Assembly (NCBI GenBank): GCA_047967505.1
Contig: CM106538.1
DNA: 64,000 bases
Strand: one strand, 5' to 3'
DNA from: Dipteris shenzhenensis
Taxonomy: Eukaryota > Polypodiophyta > Polypodiopsida > Gleicheniales
Part shown: positions 1 through 10,213 of the stretch, in pieces
How positions within the stretch are numbered: position 1 is the stretch's first letter
Layout: each line of letters starts with the position of its first letter
The notes under the pieces: model-generated
Databases searched by the model: none
What the model saw: only the letters and a program-made list of their open reading frames with translations
What the model was told of the DNA's origin: nothing
Position numbers and translations under genes: made by a program

Positions 1-442
1 CCAATCATTGTCACAGAACCCGCCTAGTTCGATGCCTTTGGTGTAGGTGATCCCGTAGGTGCAAGTACCCTTTAGATACCTCAACACCCATAAACCTACA
101 TCCCAATGACTCTTCCTAGGAGAAGCAGAGAACTGGCATAATAGCCCAACTGCATAACAAATATCAGGTCGAGTATTGGTAAGGTAAAGCAAGCTTCCTA
201 CCAATCGTCAGTACAAAGGAGTATCGACTGGCTGAGAAGTGTCGTGAGCACTCGACCTCCATGGGAGTTACTGTTGTCCTGCAATCCTCCATCTGAAATC
301 TCTTCAGAAGTTCTCTGCAATATTTGTCCTGTGAAATGAAGATCCCATCTTTGGCCTGCTTTACTTCTATCCCAAGGAAGTAGTGTAATAACCCAAGGTC
401 AGTCATCTCAAAGTCTGATGCCAATCGGATTGCGTTCTCCAA
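1..442 (-). pseudogene. Ty1/copia reverse transcriptase / RNase H fragment
   Basis: Part of a copia polyprotein that copies element RNA into DNA. The minus strand reads the C-terminal RT motif DLGLLHYFLGIEV, then, after frame breaks near 200-245, RPDICYAVG and a stretch resembling the start of the copia RNase H (YLKGT, then GFCDNDW at the window edge). These motifs are typical of plant copia elements. The piece is cut by the window start, is not open in one frame and lacks the upstream catalytic YVDD region, so it is a dead fragment. The family call is firm; which copia lineage cannot be told. Confidence 0.85.
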
Positions 443-456
443 GGAGTCAGACGCTT

Positions 457-576
457 GTCAGACTGCTACTTTAATCAAATATGGCTTTTTTGTATGCTCT
501 AGCTCTCCTATGCTACTCCAGTCAGACTGCTACTTTAATCAAATATGGCTTTTTTGTATGCTCTAGCTCTCCTATG
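457..576. repeat. Two direct copies of a 56-bp segment
   Basis: Positions 457-512 and 521-576 are the same 56 bases, separated by 8 bp. The identity suggests a recent local duplication. It lies just upstream, in minus-strand sense, of the copia fragment. No function is implied. Confidence 0.9.
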
Positions 577-955
577 ATGACATTATAATTAACCCCTTGT
601 TTGCCAAGATAAAATAAAATTACCTAATTAGATAGTTTGCTACTTTGTAGTTGGTTTGAGTGTCCTATCGGGCGGGCTGTCGCTTGATGTCGGAGCTGTT
701 TTGTCAGGGTAGAGGAGAGATGTCTGCTTTTGTAGTAATCTTTGTTGCTGCTGCTTTGCATAGTGCTCTTTAGTTACGACTCTTGATTTCTTCCATCAGT
801 CGATGTGAAAATATTTCTGATATTGCATTATTTTCTTCATTCGCCACTACAAATAGTTTTTCTTTGATTTTCTATAGATTGAACAATTGTAATTGCTTGA
901 ATCCTTGTAAGTGACTTTCTTCTACCTGTCCTTGTATATGTGATATACATATAGT
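577..955. other. AT-rich stretch without a gene
   Basis: No coding frame or recognised repeat. It lies downstream of the integrase C-terminus of gypsy element A (minus), where a 3' untranslated region and LTR would be expected. No TG...CA boundary could be fixed by eye. Confidence 0.5.
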
Positions 956-2319
956 TTATACTTTTGAGATGCTTGGTATTGTGGTAACCTGAAATATTGA
1001 AACAGAGTGAAAATATTCTATTGTATATGCAGAATCATGCAGAGAAATTGTATTTATTTTTGTCTCTGTTGTATGATATGCAATGTATGGTTTCAATCTG
1101 AAGCCATTTACTGGTTTGTCAAATGCATTACCATGGAGATTTGAGAGAAGAAATGTCCCTTGTTCATATGCCTCAATTACACTTAATGGACCATCATATT
1201 TGAGTTTGAATTTTCCTGGCATTTTTCTTAGTTTGGTGTTGAACATCAACACTAAATCTCCCTTTTTGAAAAGCTTAAGCTTTATGTTTCTATTTATCCA
1301 TGCTGCTCTTCTTCTTTGAATAATGTTAACTATGTGAGAGCTTGTCAATCTATCCTCATCCAATTGTAAAAGCTACTCCAATCTTGCATTAATGGAGTAT
1401 TCTGGGGAAAGTTTGTTGTCAATTGCTACTCTGAGACTTCCTGCAATAAATTCCATGGGTACTACTGCCTCACATCCATACACTAGTCTGAAAGGTGTCA
1501 ATCCTATGGCTACCTTGTGAGCTCTTGTTAATGCCCAAAGTACTGAGTCTAAATGCTGATCCCAATCCTCTGGATGATCAGCAATTGTTCTTTCATAAAC
1601 CCTTTTCATTAACTTGTTTGTACTCTCAGCCAAACCATTGGCTTGTGGGTAATATGCTGTAGAATTTTTGTGCAACATCATGTGCATTTTTGTCATCGTT
1701 CTGATTGTTTTGTTTATGAAATGGGTCCCTCTATCAGACACAATCTCAATTAAAACACCAAAACTAGTAACAATATTATGGTAGAGAAAATGTGCAACTA
1801 TTCTTGCTTTACATGTTTTGAGTGCAATAGCCTCTACCCATTTTGTGCAATAATCAATACCACCAAGTATATATTGATTACCTGAATATTTTGTTGGAGG
1901 CTTGATTGGTCCAATAAAGTCCAATCCCCACTTTTGAAATGGACCCAATGGAAGGATGGGTTGGTGTGGCATCCTATCACTATCCATTTGTCTATCATCT
2001 CTTTGGCAAGGTAGCCATGATTTTGCATAATTGTGGGCTTCATGTGCTTCTGTTAATACAGCTTTTTGCTCATGGTCCTAGACACATCTCTTGATGACGT
2101 GATCAATGCCCCTTCTATACAACACTCCAGCAATGATAAGAAAAAGTCTGCTTTGCAACACTAACTTCTTTCTTTGATCTTGATTCATTGTTTCTGGGAT
2201 TAGTCCATCAGTGAGGAAAAATAACATTTTGTCATACTAGTTTGGCTGCTCATCAATTCTTACCATGAACAAATTTGCATCGGGAAGCTCATCTAGTATA
2301 CCTGTTGGAGGCTCTCCTG
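956..2319 (-). pseudogene. Gypsy A integrase (zinc region, DD35E core, C-terminal domain)
   Basis: Integrase inserts the reverse-transcribed DNA into the genome. From 2319 downward the frame gives a linker (GEPPTGILDELPDANLF) and the zinc-binding region with frame breaks. The core (1987-1376) shows all three catalytic acids: Asp in GGIDYCTKW, Asp in VSDRGTHF and Glu in GLAESTNK, the last two 35 residues apart. A TAG at 1373-1375 then separates the core from the C-terminal domain (1363-956), whose KFKLKYDGPLSV matches the GPY/F-type domain. The frame is otherwise continuous across that TAG, so a single point change broke the gene. Confidence 0.88.
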
Positions 2320-2328
2320 ACTACAACC

Positions 2329-3279
2329 GGGGGAAATCTTTTGGCGAGCTTTTTAATGTGAGCTTTTTTACCATTTCCTTTGTTTTTGCGAGCTTTTTTT
2401 AGAAATCCATACATATTTTTGTTATAAGAAAGATGGGGAGGTTAGAAAGAGGGAAAGAGAATATAGGATATGTTCATTTTCATAGCATGTGGGAGGGGTG
2501 GAAGAGTGTATACTATGCACAAGGGGGGGGAGGATATGAGTGGCAGTAGGAGGCAAAAAATTATGGAAGATATGTCCATATTCAAAGTAGAAGGGAGGAA
2601 CTATGGGAGATATGTACATTTTAAAAGTGTACAATTTGAAACTTTTGACCTCATATTTGGATTCCTCGTCGAATTCCGGTCATTTTGAGTACCAACATGA
2701 CCATATTCTGATAAAAATGGAAAAATTCCATTTTTATCAGAATATGGTCATGTTGGTACTCAAAATGACCGGAATTCGACATTTTTCCATTTTTATCACA
2801 ATATGGTCATGTTGGTACTCAAAATGACCGAAATTCGACGAGGAATCCAAATATGAGGTCAAATCTGTCAAATTATACACTTTGAAAATAAACAAATTTC
2901 CCACATGCTCTCCCTTCCCCTTTACATTTAGTAGATGAACATAACTTTCACATTCCTCATTCTCTCTCTCCTCCTTGCACTCCTCTTTGCATACCTTATA
3001 AGTTCCCCCTCTACGTTCTCCACTATGATAATGAATATATGTTCCAACTCCCCTCCCCTCCCTTCTCCATGCCACCTTACCCATGCGCCCGTCCCTCCCC
3101 CTTTCCTTTATCTCCCCTCCCCCCCTCTCTCCTCTTAACTGCAACCACAACCCAAACTTTCAACCCACCCCACTCCATGACCCCCCCCCTCTCTCTCTCT
3201 CACGTGAATGAAAAGCTCGCAATATTCATGAAAATTGAAAAAAAGCTCATGACAAAAAGCTCACCAAAAAATCACACCC
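2329..3279. mobile_element. Non-autonomous Mutator-like element inside gypsy A
   Basis: The 951-bp segment is flanked by a perfect 9-bp direct repeat, ACTACAACC, at 2320-2328 and 3280-3288. A 9-bp duplication is the hallmark of Mutator-superfamily insertion. The ends are inverted repeats of about 70 bp: the left begins GGGGGAAATCTTTTGGCGAG and the right, reverse-complemented, GGGTGTGATTTTTTGGTGAG; both then repeat the GAGCTTTTT motif. No transposase is encoded, only low-complexity frames. Removing the element and one duplicate restores a continuous gypsy frame through the RNase H to integrase linker, except for one TAG. Orientation cannot be assigned. Confidence 0.88.
2595..2910. repeat. Long imperfect palindrome at the centre of the MULE
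   Basis: The left arm (about 2595-2722) is the reverse complement of two right-hand copies: one directly abutting (about 2723-2780) and a second, longer one (about 2781-2910). The shared core includes ACCAACATGACCATATT and its complement. Flanking stretches continue the symmetry, purine-rich on the left (2430-2600) and pyrimidine-rich on the right (3000-3200). Single strands of this region would fold into a long hairpin. Confidence 0.85.
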
Positions 3280-3288
3280 ACTACAACC

Positions 3289-3700
3289 TACTCAAATAAT
3301 CTATGATTGCATGCTGTTTCCTTGGTCTACGGACAATTGTGTAGTCAAACTCTTGCAACAATAGCATCCATGTTGCTAATCTTCCTGTTAGATGCTGTTT
3401 GACCAAGTAAATTAAAGCCTGGTGGTCAACATGAAAATGTACTTTGTTAGCCAAAGATAATGTCTCAATTTATTCAAGCATACACCATACCAAGCGCTTC
3501 TCTTTCTATTGTTACATAGTTCTTTTCATGCTTTGTCAGGATTCTACTTGCATAATATATAGGTCTGAACCATTTAGGTGATTGTTTTTGCATGAGGACT
3601 ACTCCCACTGCTGAATCTGATGCATCCACAAAGACTTCAAAAGGAAGAGACCAATCAGGAGGCTGTAATATAGGTGCAACCATTAGTATCTTCTTTAGAA
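3289..3700 (-). pseudogene. Gypsy A RNase H domain
   Basis: RNase H degrades the RNA strand of the RNA:DNA hybrid during reverse transcription. The frame 3683-3474 starts with PPDWSLPFEVFVDASDSAVG, which contains the first catalytic Asp of the retroelement RNase H, followed by PIYYASR and NYVTIEREALGMVYA. Below 3474 it continues as HFHVDHQALIYLV, then GRLATWMLLLQEFDY and IIDYLSRL, the end of the domain, reached just before the MULE. Short frame breaks occur near 3474. Confidence 0.85.
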
Positions 3701-3833
3701 TGTTGAAAGCTTATTCTTGAGGAGTGTCCAAGATGAATGGTTCAGTATCCCTTGTGAGTTTAGTGAGAGGATAATAGATATCATCAAGATATCTCAAAAA
3801 TCTGTAGTTCCCTTTTATTTAGCCAATGAATCT

Positions 3834-4866
3834 CTATAGTTGCTTGACAGTTTTTGGAGCTTTAGCATTCTGGATTACTGAGACCTTGTTAGGGTCAATC
3901 TCCATGCCTTCTTGTGACATAATATGTCCCAGTAGAATCCCTCTATTAATAGCAAAAGCACATTTTGCTGGGTTTAAGCTCAGACCAGCAAATCTACATT
4001 TAGCAAAGCATAATGACAAGTGATGCAAATGATCCATCCTTTTTCCAATTACTAAGAAGTCATCCAGAAATACCTTCATGAATGAGGTTAGGTACTTTGC
4101 AAATACCTCTTGTATATATTTTTGGAAAGTGGGTGGTGCATTTTTCAATCCAAAGGTCACATTGGATGCAAATACACCCCATTTTGTTACAAATGCAGTT
4201 TAAATATCTCTGTCTTCTGGAGCCATTCTGATCTGGTTATACCCACTAGAACCATCTAAAAAACTATAAATCTCATGTCCAGCCATAGCATCAGGCAATG
4301 AATCACAAAATGGAAGAGGGAATGGATCAGTGATGGTTGTTGCATTCAACTTTTTGTAATCAACACATATTCTCAGTTTTCCATTTTTCTTTGGAACAAT
4401 AACAATTGGAGATAGCCATGTCACATGTGTTAGGGGATATATGAAACCAACCCTCAGCAACTTGTCAATTTCCTCCTTTACCAACTTGGCATAATTTGGA
4501 TTCATTCTATATCTCCCTTGAATGATTGGTACTACATCAATTTTTAGATTTATTCTATGTTGACAGAATGATGAATCTACCCCCTTCATATTAGTGTAAT
4601 GCCATGCTAAAATGTCCTTGTACTGGCCTAATAACTCTCTAAGAGCCACTTTGAATGGTGGGGGGAGATTTGTACTTACCATGATTGTTTGTGGGTTGTC
4701 ATTGTCTCCCAAATTCATTTCTTCCAAGTCATTTTGTCTTACCCTGGCACTCCTTTGCATTTTCTCTTCAAACTAAATTTCTGCTTCTTGAATTGCTTGT
4801 TTTGGTGATGTAGAAGCAAGAGATCTTTTTGCATCATTGTTGTCTACATTTATATCCTTTTTTGTC
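3834..4866 (-). pseudogene. Gypsy A reverse transcriptase
   Basis: Two parts in the same frame are divided by one TAA at 4200-4202. The N-terminal part (4760-4203) holds GRYRMNPNYAKLVKEEIDKL, WLSPIVIVPKKNGKLRICVD and FLDGSSGYNQIRMAPED, all standard gypsy RT blocks. The C-terminal part (4160-3834) holds MTFGLKNAPPTF, the catalytic FLDDF (the family's Y/F-x-DD box) and AINRGILLGHIMS. The frame extends upstream to about 4866, with one more stop near 4773. Protease should precede RT but is missing. Confidence 0.9.
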
Positions 4867-5030
4867 ATCTATTGTTGGTCTTCTTTCCGCCAGTAATCCA
4901 ATTGTTGTTGTCTTGATTTGTTGCCATCTGTTGTTGGTCTTCTTTTTGCCAGTAATCCCGCTATTGTTGTCTTGATTTGTTGTCGTCTATTGTTGGTCTT
5001 CTTTCTGCCAGTAATCCGACTATTGTTGTC
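4866..5030. repeat. 59-bp tandem repeat, about 2.8 copies
   Basis: Units start at 4866, 4925 and 4984 with a constant 59-bp period; each contains TTGTTGGTCTTCTTT and CCAGTAATCC. The repeat begins exactly where the coding frame of gypsy A stops, so it marks the break that removed protease and gag. At 59 bp it does not keep a reading frame. Confidence 0.9.
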
Positions 5031-5367
5031 TGAGGAATTTTGTATTGATGCAGTCTAGCTTGATTGGTTATAGCTTGCCTTTCTGGTCATTTGCACCTGG
5101 CTATTCGATGTGAGTAAATTGTACGCAACTTTTGTAGTAGTGCAAACTATGTAGATTTGATATGTGAACTATGAATGATCATTCACTGCTCTAGCCTTGC
5201 TATCGTATTGGGTTGGGCTATGGTTTTGTATGAGTGGCATACTCACATACAAAGATTATCTAGTACAATTGTTTCTACTTTGACTTGCTTTTATTTTTGT
5301 GGAGTTGTTGCTTTGTTATCTCTGCTATTTGTTATCAGCGCGAACCAAAGATTTGGGGAATGAACGA
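5031..5367. other. No gene; isolated PBS-like string
   Basis: No coding signal was recognised. TGTTATCAGCGCGAACC at about 5331-5347 resembles a degenerate tRNA-Met primer site on the plus strand, but no LTR end could be placed in front of it. Confidence 0.4.
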
Positions 5368-5848
5368 TGTGAGGATCGCCAAATGTGTTCAGAGTGCATT
5401 CAATAAATGAAAACACAGATCACACGTCAACTCAAATGCAACAAGTGCAAGGAGTCGGACAAGAGACTGACAGGAGTCGGCGGATTGCATGTAAACTGAA
5501 CTAAACAATGAAAGAACATCAGAGAACTCATGAATTTGCAAAACGGATATATATTGTATTATGCTTCAGCAAAGATTAACAACAACTCAACCTCAAAAGG
5601 GGTTGCTATAGGACTTTTATAGCTGTCCAGATTCATTTTTATTGTTATAAGTTTGCAATTAGTTATATCTTTTAGTAACAGCCCTTGTTACAAAACATCA
5701 TACTATTGCATTAGCCCACTACTTATCAGTTATAGAAAGTGGTATCCACTACATACTTAGTAACTACCTTGTGCCATGGGACTGACTTATCCTAACCTAT
5801 GCTGACCTTGGGTTATTGGCCACGTAGGTGGAGACTGAGTCTTCAACA
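5368..5848 (-). mobile_element. Solo LTR, 481 bp, minus orientation
   Basis: The segment has LTR-like ends: TGTGAGGATCG on the left and CTTCAACA on the right, which on the minus strand means it starts TGTTGAAG and ends CCTCACA. Flanks are AACGA (left) and AACAA (right), a possible 5-bp target duplication with one mismatch. A TATAAAA box reads on the minus strand at about 5614-5621, setting the orientation. No PBS or polypurine tract abuts it, so it is best read as a solo LTR. Confidence 0.55.
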
Positions 5849-5893
5849 AACAATTAGTGAGGAGAACTCAAAACATTACCACGACAGTGACAA

Positions 5894-6283
5894 ATGGCTT
5901 CTTCATCACAGCTTGGGCGTGGCTCAGCCATACTCATCATGTCTGAAAAGAAATCGCGACTAGTTGTCCAAGAATGTGTCAAATCAAGTGTAGTTGTTTT
6001 TTCTACAAGGCTCAATGCTAACACTCTTTGGTACGCTTGCATGTGTTTCTTGTTGTTGTTTTGGCCTTGCAGAGGAAGTAGATCACACATTCGCTTGATA
6101 GGGGGTCGTGGGAATCGGAAGCGGCAGTCTTTTTGTCTCATTTTTGTAGGTCTTTTGGTGTTTATGTGTTTGAAAGTCTCGCATGTGAAGTGGGAGTTCT
6201 TTGTTGTCTGTTATGATGTGCTGGTCCATGAAATGTTATATCGCCTCATTGCCGCTAACGCCGTAGATGGTTGCTTCTTCTAA
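5894..6283 (+). other. Unrecognised open frame of 129 codons
   Basis: A plus-strand frame starting MASSSQLGRGSAILIMSEKK, with a hydrophobic run (WYACMCFLLLFW) near residue 45-55, and no family I recognise. The antisense strand over most of it is also open, so openness is weak evidence. It sits between a solo LTR and a gag fragment. It could be retroelement leader, a broken host exon or chance. Confidence 0.2.
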
Positions 6284-6328
6284 CCATAGCAAAAGCCTTG
6301 GTCATGCTGACTTCCCCTATTTTGAAAT

Positions 6329-6650
6329 TTAGTGATGAAGAAGTAGTCCTTTAACATGCCTAGAATGGAATTGTCCTGGCAAAGCAAAGTCTCCAATGCC
6401 CAAAATTTGTGTGCGTAGTATTGCACAATCATCGTTGCCAACGTTAAACATGTTGGTGAATGTACCTCTTAGCTTGGATGCTACAGAAGGAGTAGGAGAG
6501 TTGGGAGAGGCCACACTACTGAAGGGGACTTCGAAGCCCTTGGACCCACGGGGTCTCCTCATCCAAGCTCTCCATCTCATCGAAGAACTAACTTCAGGCA
6601 CGGGCTCTTTGGTCGAAATTCTTCCAGATCACCAGTGTATGTATAAGACC
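6329..6650 (-). pseudogene. Gypsy gag N-terminal fragment (MHLRSGRI type)
   Basis: The minus strand reads a decayed gag start (SGRISTKEPVPE) followed by FSSVASPNSPTPSVASKLRG. This matches the minus-strand fragment at 36396-36983, which keeps the start MHLRSGRI and SIASPNSPAPSVASRLRG. The upstream 5' untranslated sequence of the two copies is also alignable. Gag forms the particle; only the first 90 or so codons survive. The initiator Met has become Ile-like in this copy. Confidence 0.75.
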
Positions 6651-6689
6651 TCTAACAGGGCACACTCAAACTTTAATTCTATATTTTTT

Positions 6690-7340
6690 TTCTAGACTAC
6701 CCCACACGACAGGTGTAGGGATAGGGTGATGGACACAGTCATAGAAGGGATAGCTTAATGCACCGGTTGGTAGGATACAAGTATGGTGATGGGTGTGGGA
6801 ATAGCTTAAGGCACCAATCGGCAGGATGGGTAGTGCCATGTGTTAGTGGGATGGGACGTAGGTGGTATCCCCATGGTCGTAGGGATGAGCTAAGACTATG
6901 CATAGAGGGATAACAAGGTCAGTGGGATAATGGTATGGCCATGGGTGCACGGATAAGATGATGGTGACGGTCGTGGGGATGAGCTTAACACGCCAATCGG
7001 CGGGATATCTTGATCGATGGGATACGAATATGGCAACGAGCTTGGGGATAACTAAAGGTGACGGTCGGTGGGATACGAGTATGGCAATGGTCATGGGAGT
7101 AGGACGATGGCGATGATCGTGCGAGTAGTGCTAAGGCCACGAGTCAATGACTGTTAGTCCGACAGGATCGCTAATTATGACACGCATTAATTAGGGCAGC
7201 GGGTTGGACTGTGGTCAGAAGTTAGGTCATGGGGATAGGCGCTATGGCCATGGGTCAACAGAGTTTGACCGATGGGATAGGGCTATCGCAACGGTCGACG
7301 GGATAACGCTAAGCCATCGACCCATGGGGATAGGAATGCG
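6690..7340. repeat. Degenerate minisatellite in the leader of the minus-strand gypsy element
   Basis: Loose units of about 25-35 bp built on GGGATA, ATGGTCATGGG and GACGGTCGGTGGGATA recur across 650 bp. The reverse complement resembles the array at 17515-18060 (units with CCGACCGTC and CCATCCCAATATCCC). It lies between the PBS and the gag start of the minus-strand element, so it is part of a long untranslated leader. Confidence 0.65.
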
Positions 7341-7833
7341 CTATGTTGACTGATTTTTGATGATTTTTGATAGATTTGGAGTTTCTCTTCATGGTTTTTT
7401 GTGCTAGGGGGATGCTATACTACCTAGTCTACCTACTCAATGCAGAAAACATGAAAGAAAAACAACATTTGAGTGCAAAAATGAGAGATTTCTTGAGGGG
7501 TGACTGCCAACACATAAAACAACTTTGATTTTCAGCTTGATTCTTCATTCTTGGTTGTTTTTTGTGAGATTTGACAACATACACATAGCAATATGAGAAA
7601 CTATGTTACTATCATTTCAAAACACTAACAAACCTCAAAAAGAAGCTTCCTAAACTCAAAAATGCTCTTCAACATAAAATAATAGTTTTCTGTCTCTTTT
7701 CCATTGAACTCACACTTCCTTCCTCATACCTCCCCTACAACTCCACTAACAAAGCTCCAAGTTAAGCTTGAAGCCATGTGCAATGGGTAGATTATGAAAG
7801 AAAGCAAATGCAATGCAAAAGCATATCTTGAAC
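7341..7833 (-). other. Retroelement leader, no gene
   Basis: AT-rich and without a coding frame. On the minus strand it lies between the primer-binding site (7834-7851) and the minisatellite preceding gag. Long leaders of about 1 kb are common in Athila/Tat-type gypsy elements. Confidence 0.45.
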
Positions 7834-7851
7834 TCCCCAACAATGGTGCCA
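7834..7851 (-). promoter_or_regulatory. Primer-binding site for tRNA-Asp (Athila/Tat type)
   Basis: The minus strand reads TGGCACCATTGTTGGGGA. It matches the complement of the plant tRNA-Asp 3' end at 14 of 18 positions, and all four differences are C-to-T or G-to-A transitions. A possible LTR border (TGTGTAGTC at 7856 on the plus strand, ending ACTACACA on the minus strand) lies 4 bp away, as expected. It primes minus-strand DNA synthesis of the element whose gag fragment is at 6329-6650. Confidence 0.7.
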
Positions 7852-7855
7852 AAAG

Positions 7856-8960
7856 TGTGTAGTCTTGACAATGACTCATGTGTCATGGGGATCTTGAAGG
7901 AATGCTGATGAAGCCTCCACTCCAAGCTACTCCTTGTGAGAGCAATGCAAGCATGAGCCATCCACTTGTGTCACGCAAGCGGCTTCCTGTGCAGATCTGT
8001 GAGTTGACGTACGAAGGCCATTTCGAGTTGCACGGTAGTGTTGTCAACGTATTTGCGGATGTGGACTATGCTCAGACGATCTTGCCGTGCTTTATCAAGA
8101 CAATGCAATGGTGGTTGTTGCAATCAAGAGGCACCTACATTACAGTCTTAACTATCTCAGTGGGTTGGTTCGTCCCAACCCTCACAATGCGCGTGCTCCT
8201 GGAATTGTTAAGAAGCACACTTTACAAGGAGAACAACATCGCTATTAACACTATGTGGAAATAACACATCGACAATTTGCAAGCGCCTGATGAAATAAGC
8301 CAAGGCCAGCCAATGTGGCAACAAATAAAGACTCAGCAGATGATTGCGAAGCAACAGACATGTTTGTGCACAGCATATACAGAGCCCAGTAAGTGATAGA
8401 CTACAAAGACGAGTTGCCCCATTTGAAGGATTCTCCCCACTCAGCCTTTTTTACGATAGGGATTGTGAGGAACTTGGGTTCCCCACACTATTTTATGGTG
8501 ATTGCAGAATGTACAGTACATTTGTTGATCGAACATACCAAGACATTGTCAAGTGGGAGCTACGAAGCGAAGATCGCCAATTTGCTCTCTCTTTTGAGAA
8601 CTTGTTTTTTAAGATGATGAAGGTCCTTGTCCAGCAAGTTCTTTCAGCTTGTTGGGTACATATGTGGAAAGAGCAACTACAACAAGGGTTTGATTTGTGA
8701 GCAGAATTGGTCTTTCATGATACCAACATTGAGCAGGTCCTAAAATTTCAAATAGGTTACAAAGACTTTGTCTAGTTGCGCACATCTATAGACTACAAAC
8801 ACAAGCTAAAATGCAACATTTTTGCAATGCTATGGCAACTTGGGTCCCCCACCTTCTTTGTTATATTTTTTGTTGTGGTAGAATGGAGGTGGGCATCGTT
8901 GGTTTCATGTTCGAGACAGCTCTAGCAAATAAGCCACAAAATACAACCACCAACAACACG
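7856..8960. other. Probable LTR remnant with unrecognised plus-strand frames
   Basis: The minus-strand LTR should run rightward from 7856, but its far end was not found. Plus-strand frames at 7878-8264 and 8393-8617 are open for 128 and 74 codons. Between 8080 and 8230 an alternative frame reads HYSLNYLSGLVRPNPHNARA, protein-like in composition but not one I can place. No function is assigned. Confidence 0.3.
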
Positions 8961-8989
8961 ATGCAAGAGCTCCAAGAGATCATTAGGTC

Positions 8990-10213
8990 TGATCCGCAGA
9001 CATGGAGAACCCCTTCGCCAACATGTCTGGGGGAAGGGAAGGTCAGCAACAACCAGCTCTTGAAATGCACACAGGGACTGAAACCAACTTTGTGGACCCG
9101 GGGATCACATCTTTTGCAAGGAACTAGGGAACGCCTAGATGATGAAGATCCATGGATGAGGGACTTTCGGGGACAAGACCCTAACCGGGAGGATGCAAGA
9201 GGCTCCCAAGGAGGGGCATATTATGAACTCCCAACATTCTTGGTGCCACCAACCTTCGCCAACTATGACCACAAGCTCCACCCTATCAGCCAATGCAAGG
9301 AACCTCCATGCCAATGCCCCATGACCCACCCCCTCTAGGAGTCCAACCATTTCCACTCACATCTGTTGCTCCAATGAATGTAGGCCTTGGTGCATCCACC
9401 ACAATGCCGGTACTAGCAACTTAATGGATTCCACCACCATCCAGGCTTAAGGCCAGCCCTATGTCCCGTTATGCCCACAGTGGCGCCGCCTCCAAATGGT
9501 GAGGATCATGAATTCCTCAAGGAGCCAACCCATAGCCATCTCCAAGTTGATGACCAAATTCCTTGGGGAAGGAGACCCGATCTCCCACGTGGGGCGATTT
9601 GAGAAAAAATGTGAAGCCTTTGGAGCTCTCAGAGATCTAGAAATGGCTAATGCGTTTGGTCTCAGTCTAGATGGCAAAGTAAGCCAATGGTATAGGGCTC
9701 TCACCTCGAAAGAAAAAGTCAATTGGGAGACAGAGAAATTGTAGTGTTCACCCCTAGTGGACATAAATGGAGCCCGATTAATCAGTTATATGAGGTGAAG
9801 CAGAATGACAAGGGATCCCTTCAGGATGACATATCTAGAATCAAGCACATCAATTCCCATTGCAAACCATACGAGCGGATGAGCGACAAATGATTGTTGC
9901 CCCACTTCCTCATCAGGTAAGCAAACCCAAAGCTGCATGACCACCTGATGGTTATGAATCCTACCTCCTTCAAACTATGTAGCAGGTGGCTATCTGTATA
10001 AGTGATAATATGATGGACAAGGCTAGCTCGGATAAAACCTTGACCCCATCAGAAGTATCACCATCGGTCAGGTCTTCCAGTGTGGAGACGACCAAGAAGG
10101 AGATCAACGAGCCCAAGGACTTAGATATGAGTGAGCTAGCCTCAAATTTTTTAAATCAACTTGGCCAATAGTGGAGGTCCAGTACCTCCAAGGAGGCGCC
10201 AAGCAACCCCCAC
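8990..10213 (+). pseudogene. Gypsy B gag, N-terminus and capsid domain
   Basis: Gag packages the element RNA. The frame begins near 8999 with MENPFANMSGGREGQQQP, then shifts frame to DDEDPWMRDFRGQDPNRE; both match the gag fragment at 36396-36657 (MENPFVSMSRGREGQ, DDEDPWMREFQRQDPSR). At 9496-9744 lies the retrotransposon capsid signature: KLMTKFLGEGDPISHVGRFE and ANAFGLSLDGKVSQWYRAL. Downstream (9760-10170) the domain continues in shifted frames. The upstream SGRI-type N-terminus seen in the other copies was not found here. Confidence 0.75.

Larger units (their letters stand above)
956..4866 (-). mobile_element. Ty3/gypsy element A (minus strand, decayed, no LTRs found)
   Basis: Read on the minus strand from 4866 down: RT, RNase H, linker with zinc-binding region, integrase core and integrase C-terminal domain, in the order RT-RH-IN that defines Ty3/gypsy. 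Gag and protease are absent: the coding frame stops near 4866, where a 59-bp tandem repeat begins. A Mutator-like element (2329-3279) splits the RNase H to integrase join. Few stops interrupt the frames, so this is one of the better preserved elements here, but it cannot encode a full polyprotein. Confidence 0.9.

Noticed and set aside
1083-1319. Plus-strand 78-codon frame
   Set aside because: Antisense shadow of the gypsy A integrase C-terminal domain.
5331-5347. Possible copia primer site TGTTATCAGCGCG on plus
   Set aside because: Too far from TGGTATCAGAGC, and no LTR ends before it.
9480-9500. TGGCGCCGCC, primer-site-like
   Set aside because: Inside the gag coding sequence of element B (VAPPPNG).
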